A stretch of 64,000 nt of DNA from Lachnospiraceae bacterium (lineage in GTDB: Bacteria > Bacillota > Clostridia > Lachnospirales > Lachnospiraceae): assembly GCA_017938405.1 (NCBI GenBank), contig JAGBBP010000036.1, positions 62,001-126,000 of the forward strand. Reading direction: 5' to 3'. The notes under the pieces were generated by a model. That model made no database searches and was not told where the DNA came from. It worked only from the letters and a program-made list of their open reading frames with translations. Every line of letters begins with the position of its first letter. Position 1 is the stretch's first letter. The translations under genes and the position numbers were made by a program. Of this stretch, positions 25,701-34,499 are shown piece by piece.

Positions 25701-25940
25701 GGCACCTTTCTGGGTGTACATCGCAGGACAATTACAGGAAAATTCCACATCCTGTTCCGGTGTTTCTTCCACGGTAACACGATACTTCTGATTTCCCTGT
25801 ACGGTAAAAGTATATAGTTTCTTGTTTTTTGAGCAAGCGGCATGAATCACACGCTTTTCCTTAAAATAGGCAAGCCCGCGCTGAAATACCGCTTCATTGG
25901 CAGCAAGATTTTGAATTTTACTTCTGGAAAGACGTATCAT
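22704..25940 (-). CDS. SWIM zinc-finger SNF2-family helicase
   Basis: A 1078-residue ATP-driven DNA translocase. The SWIM zinc finger is near the N-terminus (CNCPAMYTQKGACKHSVAALL, about residues 68-90); residues of about 120-590 form the bacterial SNF2-associated region; the motor covers about 610-1060, with DDMGLGKTLQAL (Walker A), DEAQ (Walker B), LTGTPIENSLSELWSIF, and the C-lobe SQFTTMLEIL, LKAGGTGLNLTGAD and DRAHRIGQ. Such proteins may help RNA polymerase recycling or repair. SD GAGGTG. It is a single gene, divergent from the SulP gene. Confidence 0.93.
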   Translation of the reverse strand: MIRLSRSKIQNLAANEAVFQRGLAYFKEKRVIHAACSKNKKLYTFTVQGNQKYRVTVEETPEQDVEFSCNCPAMYTQKGACKHSVAALLYLQQYLEQKEKKNGTVPVSADARAGKVIQYFKDAGEPHYDKDVYRVEPCIEIPGILRTDTDPVYLSLRVGSTKLYRVQMLKRFLTDYKEHKSIILGKEFCYLPEESSFDHASERLLQELSAYLEVLEVLDGAGSMQLFQKSKIQINRRLLAKILSQCKGITYSLILSGNELEGIHFVKGNPKIEYDIAMQNDFLTMDYKENEKVVPITADGSLLLRDNALYLPDARFMKTYLPFYSTLGEGKEPLVFEEGERDAFLEYVLPVIHDSMEVEIPEEVQDRYLTLPFSAKIYFDLFHDGVQATVSFCYGEYEFNLFDAPSVKGGYILVREKEKEDEVYNALMSYGFEPHNGFFLMKQEEDIYVLLTTGLSDLGAYAELFSSDSFAKMRLRRKNTARMGISLPPGEDLLQVEFQYEDISGEELRAIFHSYRQKKSYHRLNDGSFVDLTDEMFVKAAELLDNMNLSYRDFDKNGVLKIAKSHAVYLENTPQEYGFEVTKGENFSAFLERLHNPEAGNHPIPETVRATLRGYQKTGFSWLRMLDNNGFGGILADDMGLGKTLQALTYMASVLSEETFSDVPFLVVCPTSLVYNWLDEVENYTPHLRTKIIQGTPEERRAMLADSKEYDLFITSYPLLRRDLPAYESKQFRTVFIDEAQFIKNAMTGNARSVKELHAKTKFALTGTPIENSLSELWSIFDFIMPGYLFSYTRFAKRFERPAAKGETEVLQHLSRRIKPFLLRRMKKDVLAELPDKIETKLVTELSEEQRKLYLSYAEQARNDIDNEISRVGFEKSRMQILAALTRLRQICCHPGMFLENYEGGSGKVSLFMQIMDELRENGHRILVFSQFTTMLEILKEALIEAEISFFYLCGATKPAERQEYVKRFNGGEGDLFLISLKAGGTGLNLTGADTVIHFDPWWNPAVEDQASDRAHRIGQEKNVHIIKLLTKGTIEEKIFRLQQKKQDLFNAVIEEGETFLNKLTEEEIRELFAAPDN

Positions 25941-26033
25941 AATTGCACCTCACAAAACAAGTGATTATCCGTAACAATTCATTATAGCACGGATTCGGAG
26001 AGATTTCTACTGATTTTTCCTTAAAAATTGCAC

Positions 26034-26051
26034 ATTTTACATATGTAAAAT
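26034..26051. promoter_or_regulatory. 18-bp perfect palindrome between the SNF2 and sulP genes
   Basis: ATTTTACATATGTAAAAT is fully symmetric and lies 43 bases ahead of the sulP -35 box. It resembles an operator for a dimeric repressor or activator. Confidence 0.5.
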
Positions 26052-26093
26052 CTCAGTAATATTCACTATTTCCACGAATTTATGAATTTCTAC

Positions 26094-26122
26094 TTGAATT
26101 TTAAGAAAAACAGTATTACAAT
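26094..26122 (+). promoter_or_regulatory. sulP promoter
   Basis: TTGAAT (26094-26099) and TACAAT (26117-26122), 17 bases apart. Confidence 0.65.
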
Positions 26123-26149
26123 TAAGCCCGCACAAAGGAGGATTTTATC

Positions 26150-27829
26150 ATGAAACCGAAACTGTTCAGTGTTTTGAAACACTATAATGCAAAACAATTT
26201 TTCTTAGATATGAAAGCCGGTATTATTGTTGCAATCATTGCGCTTCCGCTGTCCATCGCATTTGCACTTGGGTGCGGGGTTTCTCCGGAAAAGGGCATTT
26301 ATTCCGCAATCATTTCCGGTATTGTTGTGGCACTCCTGGGCGGAAGTCGCGTACAGATTACCGGTCCGACGGGTGCGTTTATCGTCATCACCCAATCCGT
26401 GATTGCGGGCTACGGCACCCAGGGGTTAATTATTTCCACGATTATGGCGGGGATTATGCTTGTTTTATTCGGTGTGTTCCATTTAGGAAAGCTGATTAAG
26501 TTTATTCCGTCTCCCATTACCATCGGTTTTACGGGCGGTATTGCTGTTACGATTGCCACCTTGGAAATCAAAGATTTTCTTGGCTTTGAAATCGAAAAAA
26601 TGCCCACTTCATTTCTGGGAAAATGGAGTACCTATATTGCAAATATCGAAACAATCAACTGGCAGGCTCTTGTACTCGGTCTGGTCAGCATTGTGATTCT
26701 TGTGATTTGGCCAAAAATCAATAAGACGATTCCGAATTCCTTTGTAGCACTGGTTATCGGAACCGCAGCGACATACTTTTTAAAACTGGATGTAGCTCTT
26801 CTCGGGGATATTCCAAAAACTATTTCTGTTGCAAAACTGGACGGTATCGGATTTGATGATTTATTTAATCTCATGTCTCCGGCTTTTACCATTGCGATTT
26901 TGGTTGCCATGCAGGCACTTCTTTCCGCAGTAGTAACCGACGGAATGATAAACAGTAAGCATAAGCCGAATGCAGAACTTCTCGGTCAGGGCGTGGCAAA
27001 TATTGCGCTCGGTTTGTTCGGTTGCATTCCGGCCACCGGCGGTGTTGCCCGTTCCATCGCAAATGCGAAGAACGGAGGCCGTACCCCGATTGCACTGATG
27101 TTCCACAGCCTTACCCTGCTTGTCATGTTATTGTTCGGTATGCCGTTAATCCGTCTGGTTCCGCGTCCGGTACTGGCGGCAATTCTTCTTGTTGTATCTT
27201 ACAATATGTTTAATGTAAAGGCATTCCTTGCATACCGCAAGGCTCCGAAATCCGATACCATCGTACTCATTTCCTCTTGTGTACTGACTTTTGCCTTTGA
27301 TTTGGTTATTGCCATCGAAGTGGGAATTGTACTCTCCTGCGTACTTTTTATGAAGCGCATGTCGGACGTTACCGATGTCTCCGGTTGGAAATACGTCCGC
27401 GACACCCATCTTCCGGAAGAAGAAAACGACCCGGAACATATTTCCTTAAAAGAAGTTCCGGCAGGAACGGAAGTATTTGAGGTAAACGGTCCGATGTTCT
27501 TCGGTGCGGTTGATAAATTACTCCGTTTAAAACACCAGACCATGAAAAAGGATACCAAAGTGGTAATCATCCGTATGCGCGGAGTTCCGGCCATTGATGT
27601 AACCGCTATGAATACCCTGAAGGATGTTACGAAGGATTTACAGGAATACGGTATCACGGTAATCTTATCTCATGTACTGGAACAACCGCGTTCCATTATG
27701 GAAAAAAACGATTTTATTTCCGTTATTGGTGCGGAGAACTTTTGTGAAAACATTGATGCGGCGCTTTCCCGTGCAAGCATAGTAATCTCTGCAAAACAAG
27801 CTTTGGATGAGGCTGCCGTAACCGCATAA
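26150..27829 (+). CDS. SulP/SLC26-family anion transporter with STAS domain
   Basis: A 559-residue multispan permease for inorganic anions such as sulfate or bicarbonate. About twelve or more hydrophobic segments fill residues 20-410; ALPLSIAFALGCGVSPEKG, GGSRVQITGPTGAF (the substrate-binding region) and GCIPATGGVARSIANAKNGG are family signatures. A cytoplasmic STAS domain (about 425-540) ends with VPAIDVTAMNTL and SHVLEQPRSIMEKNDFISVIG. SD AAAGGAGG. The ion carried cannot be decided; no carbonic anhydrase or sulfate-assimilation genes are nearby. Confidence 0.93.
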   Translation: MKPKLFSVLKHYNAKQFFLDMKAGIIVAIIALPLSIAFALGCGVSPEKGIYSAIISGIVVALLGGSRVQITGPTGAFIVITQSVIAGYGTQGLIISTIMAGIMLVLFGVFHLGKLIKFIPSPITIGFTGGIAVTIATLEIKDFLGFEIEKMPTSFLGKWSTYIANIETINWQALVLGLVSIVILVIWPKINKTIPNSFVALVIGTAATYFLKLDVALLGDIPKTISVAKLDGIGFDDLFNLMSPAFTIAILVAMQALLSAVVTDGMINSKHKPNAELLGQGVANIALGLFGCIPATGGVARSIANAKNGGRTPIALMFHSLTLLVMLLFGMPLIRLVPRPVLAAILLVVSYNMFNVKAFLAYRKAPKSDTIVLISSCVLTFAFDLVIAIEVGIVLSCVLFMKRMSDVTDVSGWKYVRDTHLPEEENDPEHISLKEVPAGTEVFEVNGPMFFGAVDKLLRLKHQTMKKDTKVVIIRMRGVPAIDVTAMNTLKDVTKDLQEYGITVILSHVLEQPRSIMEKNDFISVIGAENFCENIDAALSRASIVISAKQALDEAAVTA

Positions 27830-27838
27830 AAGGATTTC

Positions 27839-29215
27839 TTAGGAAACCGGCTGTTTCAGGACCCTCCCCGAAAAAAACAATTCTTTTATCTGATTAAAAT
27901 AAAATTTAAAATCTACCGGTGCCACTGCTTCTGCGGTTTGTACCGGTATTTTTTTCATACATTCCCCATCGATCGATATTAGAAGCTCTCCTACGGTTCG
28001 TCCGGCTTCCACCGGTGCGTTCAATCGATTTTCGAAAAACTCCATGTTACAGGAGACCCTTTCATCTCCGGTTCGAAGCAAACAAAACTCCTTCGCATTT
28101 TGTAACGACTCCGGAGCATAGATAAGCGAAACCGCTTCTTTTTGTCCCTTTTCTACCGGCATATGGGGAAGTTCCGGCAAATTGACGGTATTATCTAACA
28201 AAGGAAGCAATTTGAAACCATCCAGTCCGTAGTTCATTAAAAGTCTGGTATCATTCCACTTGTACGTTTTATGAGGCGGCCAGCCGCTGGCCAGCACCAC
28301 ACTGATCAAAAGCCGGTCATCCCGCTCCATGGCGCCTACAAAGCAATATCCGGCCTTTCCCGTAAAACCGGTCTTGACTCCGATGGCTCCCTCCATCATG
28401 GTCAGAAAGGCATCTTTGTTATTTACAGTAAACGTCCGGCCTTTGGTCAACTCCCGGAAGGTATGGGAAGCAGTGGTTGTAATTGCCCGGAATTCTTCCT
28501 GTTTTACCGCATAAGCCGCTATTTTTGCCAAATCGGCAGCGGTAATCCCGTGTCCGTCTGCGTCCAGACCGTTTGGTGTGACAAAATTTGCCGAATAGGC
28601 TCCCAGCGCCTTTGCCTTTGCATTCATAAGTGCCGCAAATTCTTCCACAGAACCTCCTACATGCTCCGCCAAAGCCACAGCGGTATCATTATGAGACTCC
28701 AACATGAGAGAATAACACAAATCCTTTACATAATACTGTTCTCCCGTATTCATGTTTAACTGTACATCCGGTTGCTTTGCCGCATTTTGAGATACGGTAA
28801 CAACATCCTCCGGATTGGTATGCTCCAGTACAACGAGAAGGGTCATAATCTTGGTGGTACTGGCCATCGGAAGTACTTCGTAGCCGTTTTTTTCAAATAA
28901 TACCCGTCCTGCCGTTCCGTCGTATAATACAGCGGAATAGGCATGTAGAGAACCGGCTGCCGGTGCGGAAACTTCCAAATCAGATTCCCCCGCTGTTGCT
29001 TGATTTACTGAGGACTCCTGTACTATGCTCTGCTTCGCAATAAAACTATGATATGCGGCAGAAACATGATACGTTGGTGCTTTTATCGTACTCATAACAA
29101 TCGTCAAAAGCACAAAAAAGAAACCCATCAAACGATGCGTTTCTTTTCTTCTCTGCTTGTAATACACGCTATGTAATTGTATTCTGTTTTTCTTTGCAAA
29201 CTTCCGAATATTCAT
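27839..29215 (-). CDS. dacF: D-alanyl-D-alanine carboxypeptidase (DacF-like)
   Basis: A serine DD-carboxypeptidase (S11) that trims the terminal D-Ala from peptidoglycan stem peptides. The active-site motifs are STTK (in MASTTKIMTLL), SHND (SxN) and KTGFTGKAG (KTG). It has an N-terminal membrane/signal segment (about residues 30-55) and a C-terminal domain with a final hydrophobic stretch. The ATG at 29215 (SD AAGGGGA) is chosen. It lies after scpB in the conserved scpA-scpB-dacF order and ends 10 bases from the SulP gene stop on the other strand. Confidence 0.92.
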   Translation of the reverse strand: MNIRKFAKKNRIQLHSVYYKQRRKETHRLMGFFFVLLTIVMSTIKAPTYHVSAAYHSFIAKQSIVQESSVNQATAGESDLEVSAPAAGSLHAYSAVLYDGTAGRVLFEKNGYEVLPMASTTKIMTLLVVLEHTNPEDVVTVSQNAAKQPDVQLNMNTGEQYYVKDLCYSLMLESHNDTAVALAEHVGGSVEEFAALMNAKAKALGAYSANFVTPNGLDADGHGITAADLAKIAAYAVKQEEFRAITTTASHTFRELTKGRTFTVNNKDAFLTMMEGAIGVKTGFTGKAGYCFVGAMERDDRLLISVVLASGWPPHKTYKWNDTRLLMNYGLDGFKLLPLLDNTVNLPELPHMPVEKGQKEAVSLIYAPESLQNAKEFCLLRTGDERVSCNMEFFENRLNAPVEAGRTVGELLISIDGECMKKIPVQTAEAVAPVDFKFYFNQIKELFFSGRVLKQPVS

Positions 29216-29273
29216 TGCATCCCCTTGAAAATAAGCTTTTTTCATAGGATATGCAGTCTTAAGAGAAAATAGG

Positions 29274-29843
29274 TCAAATTTCCAGGGAAAGCTGCATTTC
29301 TTCTTCCGCTTCCAGCTTGAAATCCTCCACCTTTTCCGGATTAATCACCGGCAAATCATCCAGCGAAACCAGTCCGAAACTGCGCAAGAACTCTTCCGTG
29401 GTACCGAACAAAATCGGACGGCCCGGTGCATCCAGACGGCCCACTTCCTGAATCAAATTGTATTCCAACAGCTTATTTACCGCATGGTCACAGGAAACAC
29501 CGCGGATAGCTTCGATCTCCTGACGGGTAATCGGTTGCTTGTACGCAATAATCGACAGTGTTTCCAACAAAACCTCCGTCAATACGTGCTTTTTCGGTAC
29601 ATGGGCAATCTTTATAATAGATTCATACATGGAAGATTTGGTACACATCTGAAAAGAACCGTCCAGTTCAATAATCTGAATGCCCCGGTCCTCCGCATCA
29701 TAGCGATCCATCATATTCCGCAGTACTCTGCGCACCGTGTCCTCATCATGCTCCAGAGCGGCTGCCAGACGGTCTACCTCCACCGCTTCCCCAAGGGTAA
29801 ATAAAATTGCTTCTAATTGTGCTTCTAACGCTTGTAACTCCAT
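29274..29843 (-). CDS. scpB: Segregation and condensation protein ScpB
   Basis: Kleisin-associated winged-helix subunit of the SMC-ScpAB complex, which condenses and helps segregate chromosomes. The 189-residue protein starts ELQALEAQLEAILFTLGEAV, with RQEIEAIRGVSCDHAV and VGRLDAPGRPILFGTTEEFLRSFG as signatures. The ATG at 29843 (SD GGAGGA) is chosen inside a longer frame that overlaps scpA. It is 13 bases after scpA. Confidence 0.96.
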   Translation of the reverse strand: MELQALEAQLEAILFTLGEAVEVDRLAAALEHDEDTVRRVLRNMMDRYDAEDRGIQIIELDGSFQMCTKSSMYESIIKIAHVPKKHVLTEVLLETLSIIAYKQPITRQEIEAIRGVSCDHAVNKLLEYNLIQEVGRLDAPGRPILFGTTEEFLRSFGLVSLDDLPVINPEKVEDFKLEAEEEMQLSLEI

Positions 29844-29856
29844 GGTATTCCTCCGC

Positions 29857-30636
29857 TTAGAAATCCGAATCCTCAAAATCAATAATATCATCTGCCAGGT
29901 ATTCGATTTCTATTTCATCAAAAATTTCTTCCTGCACTACGTGCATTCTTCCGATTTTCATTAATTCAAGTATACATAAAAAAGTTACGACAACATCCAT
30001 CTTGTCATATTGTTCCATCAATAACGCCCGGAAGGAAAAACGCTTATTTGCCAACGCATACGCCTGAATTTCATGCATTTTCTTTGACATGCTGACTTCT
30101 TCCTTCTCGATACGACCGAACTTGCTGCGTACCGGGTCTATTTTATCTACCTGTTTTTTCATGACCGATTCAAATATCGAATGCAACTTTTGCAGAGTCA
30201 AATCGGACAACAAAGCCTGTGTATCAATCGGCTCTTTATAATCCGCGATTTCCGGCGGTAAATTGGCTTCCTTAAACAGCACACGTCCCGCATCCAATTG
30301 ACGGTCAGAAAGCTCCAGCGACGCGTATTTATACATTTTATACTGTAATAAGCGTTCCACCAACTCCTGACGCGGATCCACCGACTCTTCCATATCCTCC
30401 GGTTCTTCCTGCGGAAGTAACATTTTGGACTTGATATTAAGGAGTGTGGCAGCCATTACAAGGAATTCACTCATGACCTCCATATCCTGCTCCTGCATCT
30501 GACGAATATAATCCATGTACTGTTCCGTAATTTCCACAATCGGAATATCGTAAATGTTTATTTTGTTTTTTTCGATGAGGTGCAACAATAAGTCAAGCGG
30601 CCCCTCAAACTTTTCCAGCGTAACGGATAAACTCAT
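29857..30636 (-). CDS. scpA: Segregation and condensation protein ScpA
   Basis: Kleisin subunit bridging SMC heads. It begins TLEKFEGPLDLLLHLIEKNKINIYDIPI, the diagnostic N-terminal helix bundle, and ends with a winged helix (VVTFLCILELMKIGRMHVVQEEIF). The length of 259 residues is normal. It is coupled to the phosphoesterase gene upstream (2-base gap) and to scpB downstream. Confidence 0.96.
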   Translation of the reverse strand: MSLSVTLEKFEGPLDLLLHLIEKNKINIYDIPIVEITEQYMDYIRQMQEQDMEVMSEFLVMAATLLNIKSKMLLPQEEPEDMEESVDPRQELVERLLQYKMYKYASLELSDRQLDAGRVLFKEANLPPEIADYKEPIDTQALLSDLTLQKLHSIFESVMKKQVDKIDPVRSKFGRIEKEEVSMSKKMHEIQAYALANKRFSFRALLMEQYDKMDVVVTFLCILELMKIGRMHVVQEEIFDEIEIEYLADDIIDFEDSDF

Positions 30637-30638
30637 AT

Positions 30639-31487
30639 CTATTTCCTCGTTTTTGTAGTAATCACACCGTATTCCACTCGGTTAAACAAGCGGGCCGGCA
30701 AGGAATGTGACCCGATTCCCGCGCTTACGACCATTGTAGAATTGCCTTCTGTATAGCACCCTCTGGTGTATTTCGGGATGTAAAGTTGTGGAGAAATGAA
30801 ACCTCCCACAACCGGCAACCGGATAATCCCGCCGTGGTTATGGCCGGAAACCACCAAAGGCGCAAGCTCCTTGTATTCCGGGAAATGGTCCGGAAAGTGT
30901 GCCAAAAGTATTGTATTCTCCGGGGTTTCTATCACAAGTTCTTCCAGTGCTTCCGCCGGTAATGCCTTGCGTTTCCATTTATAATAATACTCATGTTTTA
31001 ACGTAAGTCCCGCAAAATCGACATTCTTCCCTTGTAGAATAAGAGAAACCGTCTCGTTATCCAGAAAGAAAATTCCCATGTCTTCTACCTTTTTTTTGTA
31101 TGCGGCAAACTTTTCCGGGAAATCGGTCCGAAGCACTTCTTCATGATTCCCCATGCCGTAAACCACCGGTGCAATTTCAGTCAGCTTCTTTAAAAAAGCA
31201 GGTACACGGTCATTGGCTGTTTTCCCGTACTTACTGATCATATCTCCCGCCAGTAAAATCACATCCGGCCGTTCTGCCGTCAACCTCTGCAATACCTTTT
31301 CATTGTTACAAATCAAAGGATTACAGTGCAAATCGGAAAGTAACAGAATACGAAGTCCGGAAAGCCCTTCCGGTACTTCAACCTCATATTCCCGTCTTAC
31401 CGGAACGCCGTGCTCAACGAGCTGATACAACGTAGCCCCCAAAGCAAGTACTGCCGTTCCAAGCAGAAACAGACCGCTGTTTTTCAT
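30639..31487 (-). CDS. Metallophosphoesterase (YkuE/YaeI-like)
   Basis: A calcineurin-type phosphoesterase with an N-terminal membrane anchor (about residues 4-22). Metal-binding motifs: LSDLHCN (D-X-H), LAGDMIS (GD), GNHE, AHFPDH and SGHNHGG. Relatives such as Bacillus YkuE and E. coli YaeI (LpxH superfamily) act on membrane or nucleotide phosphates; the substrate is unknown here. SD AAGGAGG. It belongs to the pdp-dac-phosphoesterase-scpA-scpB-dacF unit. Confidence 0.9.
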   Translation of the reverse strand: MKNSGLFLLGTAVLALGATLYQLVEHGVPVRREYEVEVPEGLSGLRILLLSDLHCNPLICNNEKVLQRLTAERPDVILLAGDMISKYGKTANDRVPAFLKKLTEIAPVVYGMGNHEEVLRTDFPEKFAAYKKKVEDMGIFFLDNETVSLILQGKNVDFAGLTLKHEYYYKWKRKALPAEALEELVIETPENTILLAHFPDHFPEYKELAPLVVSGHNHGGIIRLPVVGGFISPQLYIPKYTRGCYTEGNSTMVVSAGIGSHSLPARLFNRVEYGVITTKTRK

Positions 31488-31577
31488 CCTTGTACCTCCT
31501 TGCTCTCCTCCCCGTCTCTACAAGTCAAAAAGAAGTATCCCTTCCCTTAAATATCATACTTTATTTTTCGGTTGGTG

Positions 31578-32903
31578 TCAATGAAAGTTACAGAAAAACA
31601 ATTCCATACACGTTCGGAAACCTGCCCCAAAGGTCATTTCTTTCACTTCTTCCTTACAAATAATCTCTACACTTCCTAACTCTTTCCCATTTAAACTGTA
31701 ACGATAGGTTCCGATTACGTCCCCTTTCTTTAACGGGGCTTTGATTTCCTCGCTTAAGACGATTTCCTTTTGAATGGCAGACAAGTCCTCTCCGCCGGTA
31801 AACACGCGGTAAAAGGGCTCTTTTAGGCCCACAGCCACCTTGTTTTGCTGTCCTCCCGTTACTTCTGTCTCCGTAAGCGTAAAATCCGCTCCGTCGTCCT
31901 TATAGACAGTACATTTGCTAAATCCGTAGTCCAGCAGTGCCGCCGCTTCCCGAAATCTTGTCTTAGTATCCGGTGCCGCCAAAACTACTGCCACCAGTTT
32001 CACCCCGTTCCGTTCGGCAGTTGCGGAAAGACAATATTTCGCTTCGTCGGTGGAACCGGTCTTTAAGCCCGTAATGCCGTTGTATTGCTTTAACAGTTTA
32101 TTGGTATTGGCAAGTCCAAATTCACTGGCACCGCGCCGTGTAGTATGAATGATGGTATCCATCCAGGTGGTGGTATATTTTGTAATCCAAGGATGATTTT
32201 TCATTAACTCCGCAGACATGAGTGCCACATCCCGCGCACAGGATAAGTGACCACTTACATCCAGTCCGCAACAATTGTGAAAAGTGGTATTATTCATTCC
32301 CAACGCCTTGGCTTTTGCATTCATCTGCTCCACAAATGCCCCTTCGGAACCCGCCAAATGCTCTGCCATGGCCACACAGGCATCGTTGGCGCTGGCAATA
32401 CTGATGCATTTCATCATGGTTTCCACGTTCTGGGTCTCTCCCGGTTCTAAAAACACCTGAGAACCGCCCATGGATGCGGCATATTCGCTGACCGTTACCG
32501 TGTCGGTAAGCTTAAGCTTTCCGGCATCTACCGCTTCCGCAATCAACAAAAGGGTCATAATTTTGGTAACACTGGCTATCGGACGGGTTTTGTCCGCATC
32601 TTTTTCTCCGATAACCGTTCCGGACTCCATTTCCATCACAATGACCGACTCCGAAGATATGGTAAGTCCCTCCGGTGCTGCGGTAGCAAGGCTGTCCGCG
32701 CTTATATCTCCTAATGTTTCTCCTGTTGTTACCACTGCAACATTTTCTTCCTCGGTCAGACCGCCTGCCCATGCAGCTTTCGGTAATCCCATAGGCAACA
32801 GTATTGTTTCCGCGAAAAGAAAAACAGAAAGGATACCGGCAAGTGCGCGTCCTGCCCATATCCTTTTCCCTGTTTTGTTCCGATTATTTTGTAACATCAT
32901 CAT
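31578..32903 (-). CDS. D-alanyl-D-alanine carboxypeptidase (second S11 paralogue)
   Basis: A 441-residue exported DD-carboxypeptidase: signal or anchor at about residues 15-40, then STTK-type motif in ASVTKIMTLLLIAEA (SxxK), SANDACVAMAEH (SxN) and KTGSTDEAKYC (KTG), followed by the PBP5-type C-terminal domain. It is a paralogue of the gene at 27839-29215, with which it brackets the phosphoesterase-scpA-scpB genes. The last ~12 residues lack the usual amphipathic membrane anchor. SD GAGAGG before three ATGs, of which the first is used here. Confidence 0.91.
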   Translation of the reverse strand: MMMLQNNRNKTGKRIWAGRALAGILSVFLFAETILLPMGLPKAAWAGGLTEEENVAVVTTGETLGDISADSLATAAPEGLTISSESVIVMEMESGTVIGEKDADKTRPIASVTKIMTLLLIAEAVDAGKLKLTDTVTVSEYAASMGGSQVFLEPGETQNVETMMKCISIASANDACVAMAEHLAGSEGAFVEQMNAKAKALGMNNTTFHNCCGLDVSGHLSCARDVALMSAELMKNHPWITKYTTTWMDTIIHTTRRGASEFGLANTNKLLKQYNGITGLKTGSTDEAKYCLSATAERNGVKLVAVVLAAPDTKTRFREAAALLDYGFSKCTVYKDDGADFTLTETEVTGGQQNKVAVGLKEPFYRVFTGGEDLSAIQKEIVLSEEIKAPLKKGDVIGTYRYSLNGKELGSVEIICKEEVKEMTFGAGFRTCMELFFCNFH

Positions 32904-32962
32904 TCTGTAACCTCTCCGAACGTACTCTTTCTACAAGATATTCGGAAAAGCCTAAACTATGA

Positions 32963-34270
32963 CTATTGTTCCACTACACCTAAAATATGCGGTACCGGGG
33001 TAACCGGTGTCTGTCCGATGGTCAATGCATTCTGCAATCGTTTGGTTGCCGCAGAAAGTTTTTCCTTGTCATTTGCATGAAGTACCGCAATCGTATCACC
33101 CACACGTACCTTGGCACCGATTTTCTTCTCAAATACGATACCGACGGTAAGGTCAATTTCACTCTCCTTTGTTTCTCTTCCGCCGCCCAACACAAGAGAC
33201 GTCAGGCCGATTTCTTCCGTATTCATGGCAGAAATATAACCGTCTGCCTGCGCTTTTACCTCATATATCAGATTTGCTTTCGGGAACCGGTCCGGCTCAT
33301 AAACATAACGTTTGTCGCCTCCTTGGGCCTCTACAAATTCCGCAAGTTTTAAAAGGGCTGCACCGGAACGAACCGTCTCCGCAAGAAGTTCTCTTGCTTC
33401 CGCAATCTCCTTTACACGTCCTGCACCCAGTAACATATAAGACGCCAGTGTCATGCAGGCATCGTTTAAATCTTCCGGCGCCCGGCCGTTTAACGCACCG
33501 ATTGCTTCCTTTACCTCTAAAATATTACCTACCGCAAAGCCTAACGGTTGGTTCATATCCGAAATTACCCCGTAGGTCTTTCTGCTGGCACCGTTACCGA
33601 TTTTTACCATGGTTTCCGCCAGTTTACGCGCATCCTCATAGGTTTTCATAAAGGCGCCGCTACCGGCCTTGACATCCAGTACAATCACATCGGAACCAGC
33701 CGCCAGCTTTTTGCTCATAATACTGCTGGCAATCAGAGAAAGCTGGTCCACCGTAGCGGTTACGTCCCGAAGGGCATACAACATCTTATCCGCCGGTGCC
33801 AACTCCGCCGTCTGGCCGATAATCGCCAGCTTCATCCGGTTGACATTTTCGATGAATTTCTCGTTAGAGATTGCCACGGAAAAGCCCGGAAAACTCTCCA
33901 ATTTATCAATGGTACCTCCGGTATGCCCAAGCCCACGTCCTGACATTTTTGCCACCGGAACGTCCAAAGAAGCCACCATCGGTCCTAAAATCAGGGAGGT
34001 CTTATCTCCCACGCCGCCGGTACTGTGCTTATCCGCTTTCATCCCGTGTATTGCGGATAAGTCAAGCATTTCACCGCTTTCCGCCATTGCCATGGTAAGA
34101 GAAAGGGTCTCCGCTTCGTCCATCCCCTGAAAACATACCGCCATCAAAAAAGCCGACATCTGGTAATCCGGAATCTCTCCCTTTGTATACCCGTTTACCA
34201 GAAAACGAATCTCCTCATCCGTCAAAGACTGTCCGTGTTTCTTCTTCATAATCAAATCATACATGCGCAT
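32963..34270 (-). CDS. pdp: Pyrimidine-nucleoside phosphorylase
   Basis: Phosphorolysis of uridine, thymidine and deoxyuridine to base and (deoxy)ribose-1-phosphate in nucleoside salvage. The phosphate-binding signature KADKHSTGGVGDKTSLILGP and the SGRGLGHTGGTIDKLES block are diagnostic. The 435-residue length is standard. SD AAGGAG. It is the first gene of the long minus-strand unit through dacF; the promoter was not assigned with confidence. Confidence 0.96.
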   Translation of the reverse strand: MRMYDLIMKKKHGQSLTDEEIRFLVNGYTKGEIPDYQMSAFLMAVCFQGMDEAETLSLTMAMAESGEMLDLSAIHGMKADKHSTGGVGDKTSLILGPMVASLDVPVAKMSGRGLGHTGGTIDKLESFPGFSVAISNEKFIENVNRMKLAIIGQTAELAPADKMLYALRDVTATVDQLSLIASSIMSKKLAAGSDVIVLDVKAGSGAFMKTYEDARKLAETMVKIGNGASRKTYGVISDMNQPLGFAVGNILEVKEAIGALNGRAPEDLNDACMTLASYMLLGAGRVKEIAEARELLAETVRSGAALLKLAEFVEAQGGDKRYVYEPDRFPKANLIYEVKAQADGYISAMNTEEIGLTSLVLGGGRETKESEIDLTVGIVFEKKIGAKVRVGDTIAVLHANDKEKLSAATKRLQNALTIGQTPVTPVPHILGVVEQ

Positions 34271-34390
34271 AAGTTTATCACTCCTTTTACCCGTTTCGAT
34301 TGTTTGCCCTGCAAAAGTCGTACCCGTCCGATTCGGTATCTATGTTCCATATTAGTTTACCATATCCGGAAATATTCCGCAATACGCCTA

Positions 34391-34419
34391 TTGACACTAC
34401 TGTTTTCAAGTTTTATAAT
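34391..34419 (+). promoter_or_regulatory. DAHP synthase promoter (perfect consensus)
   Basis: TTGACA (34391-34396) and TATAAT (34414-34419), 17 bases apart, 80 bases ahead of the start codon. Confidence 0.88.
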
Positions 34420-34499
34420 GTACTTTGTATGTAGAAAAATACAAATTTTATGATAAATTACATGACATACACGCAATTCCATGTCAGGAAAGGATTTTT

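Noticed and set aside
32470-32910. Plus-strand open frame of 146 codons opposite the carboxypeptidase.
   Set aside because: Shadow of a clear coding sequence with SxxK/SxN/KTG motifs; no ribosome site.
33169-34130. Several plus-strand open frames opposite the pyrimidine phosphorylase.
   Set aside because: Shadow frames of a highly conserved enzyme.
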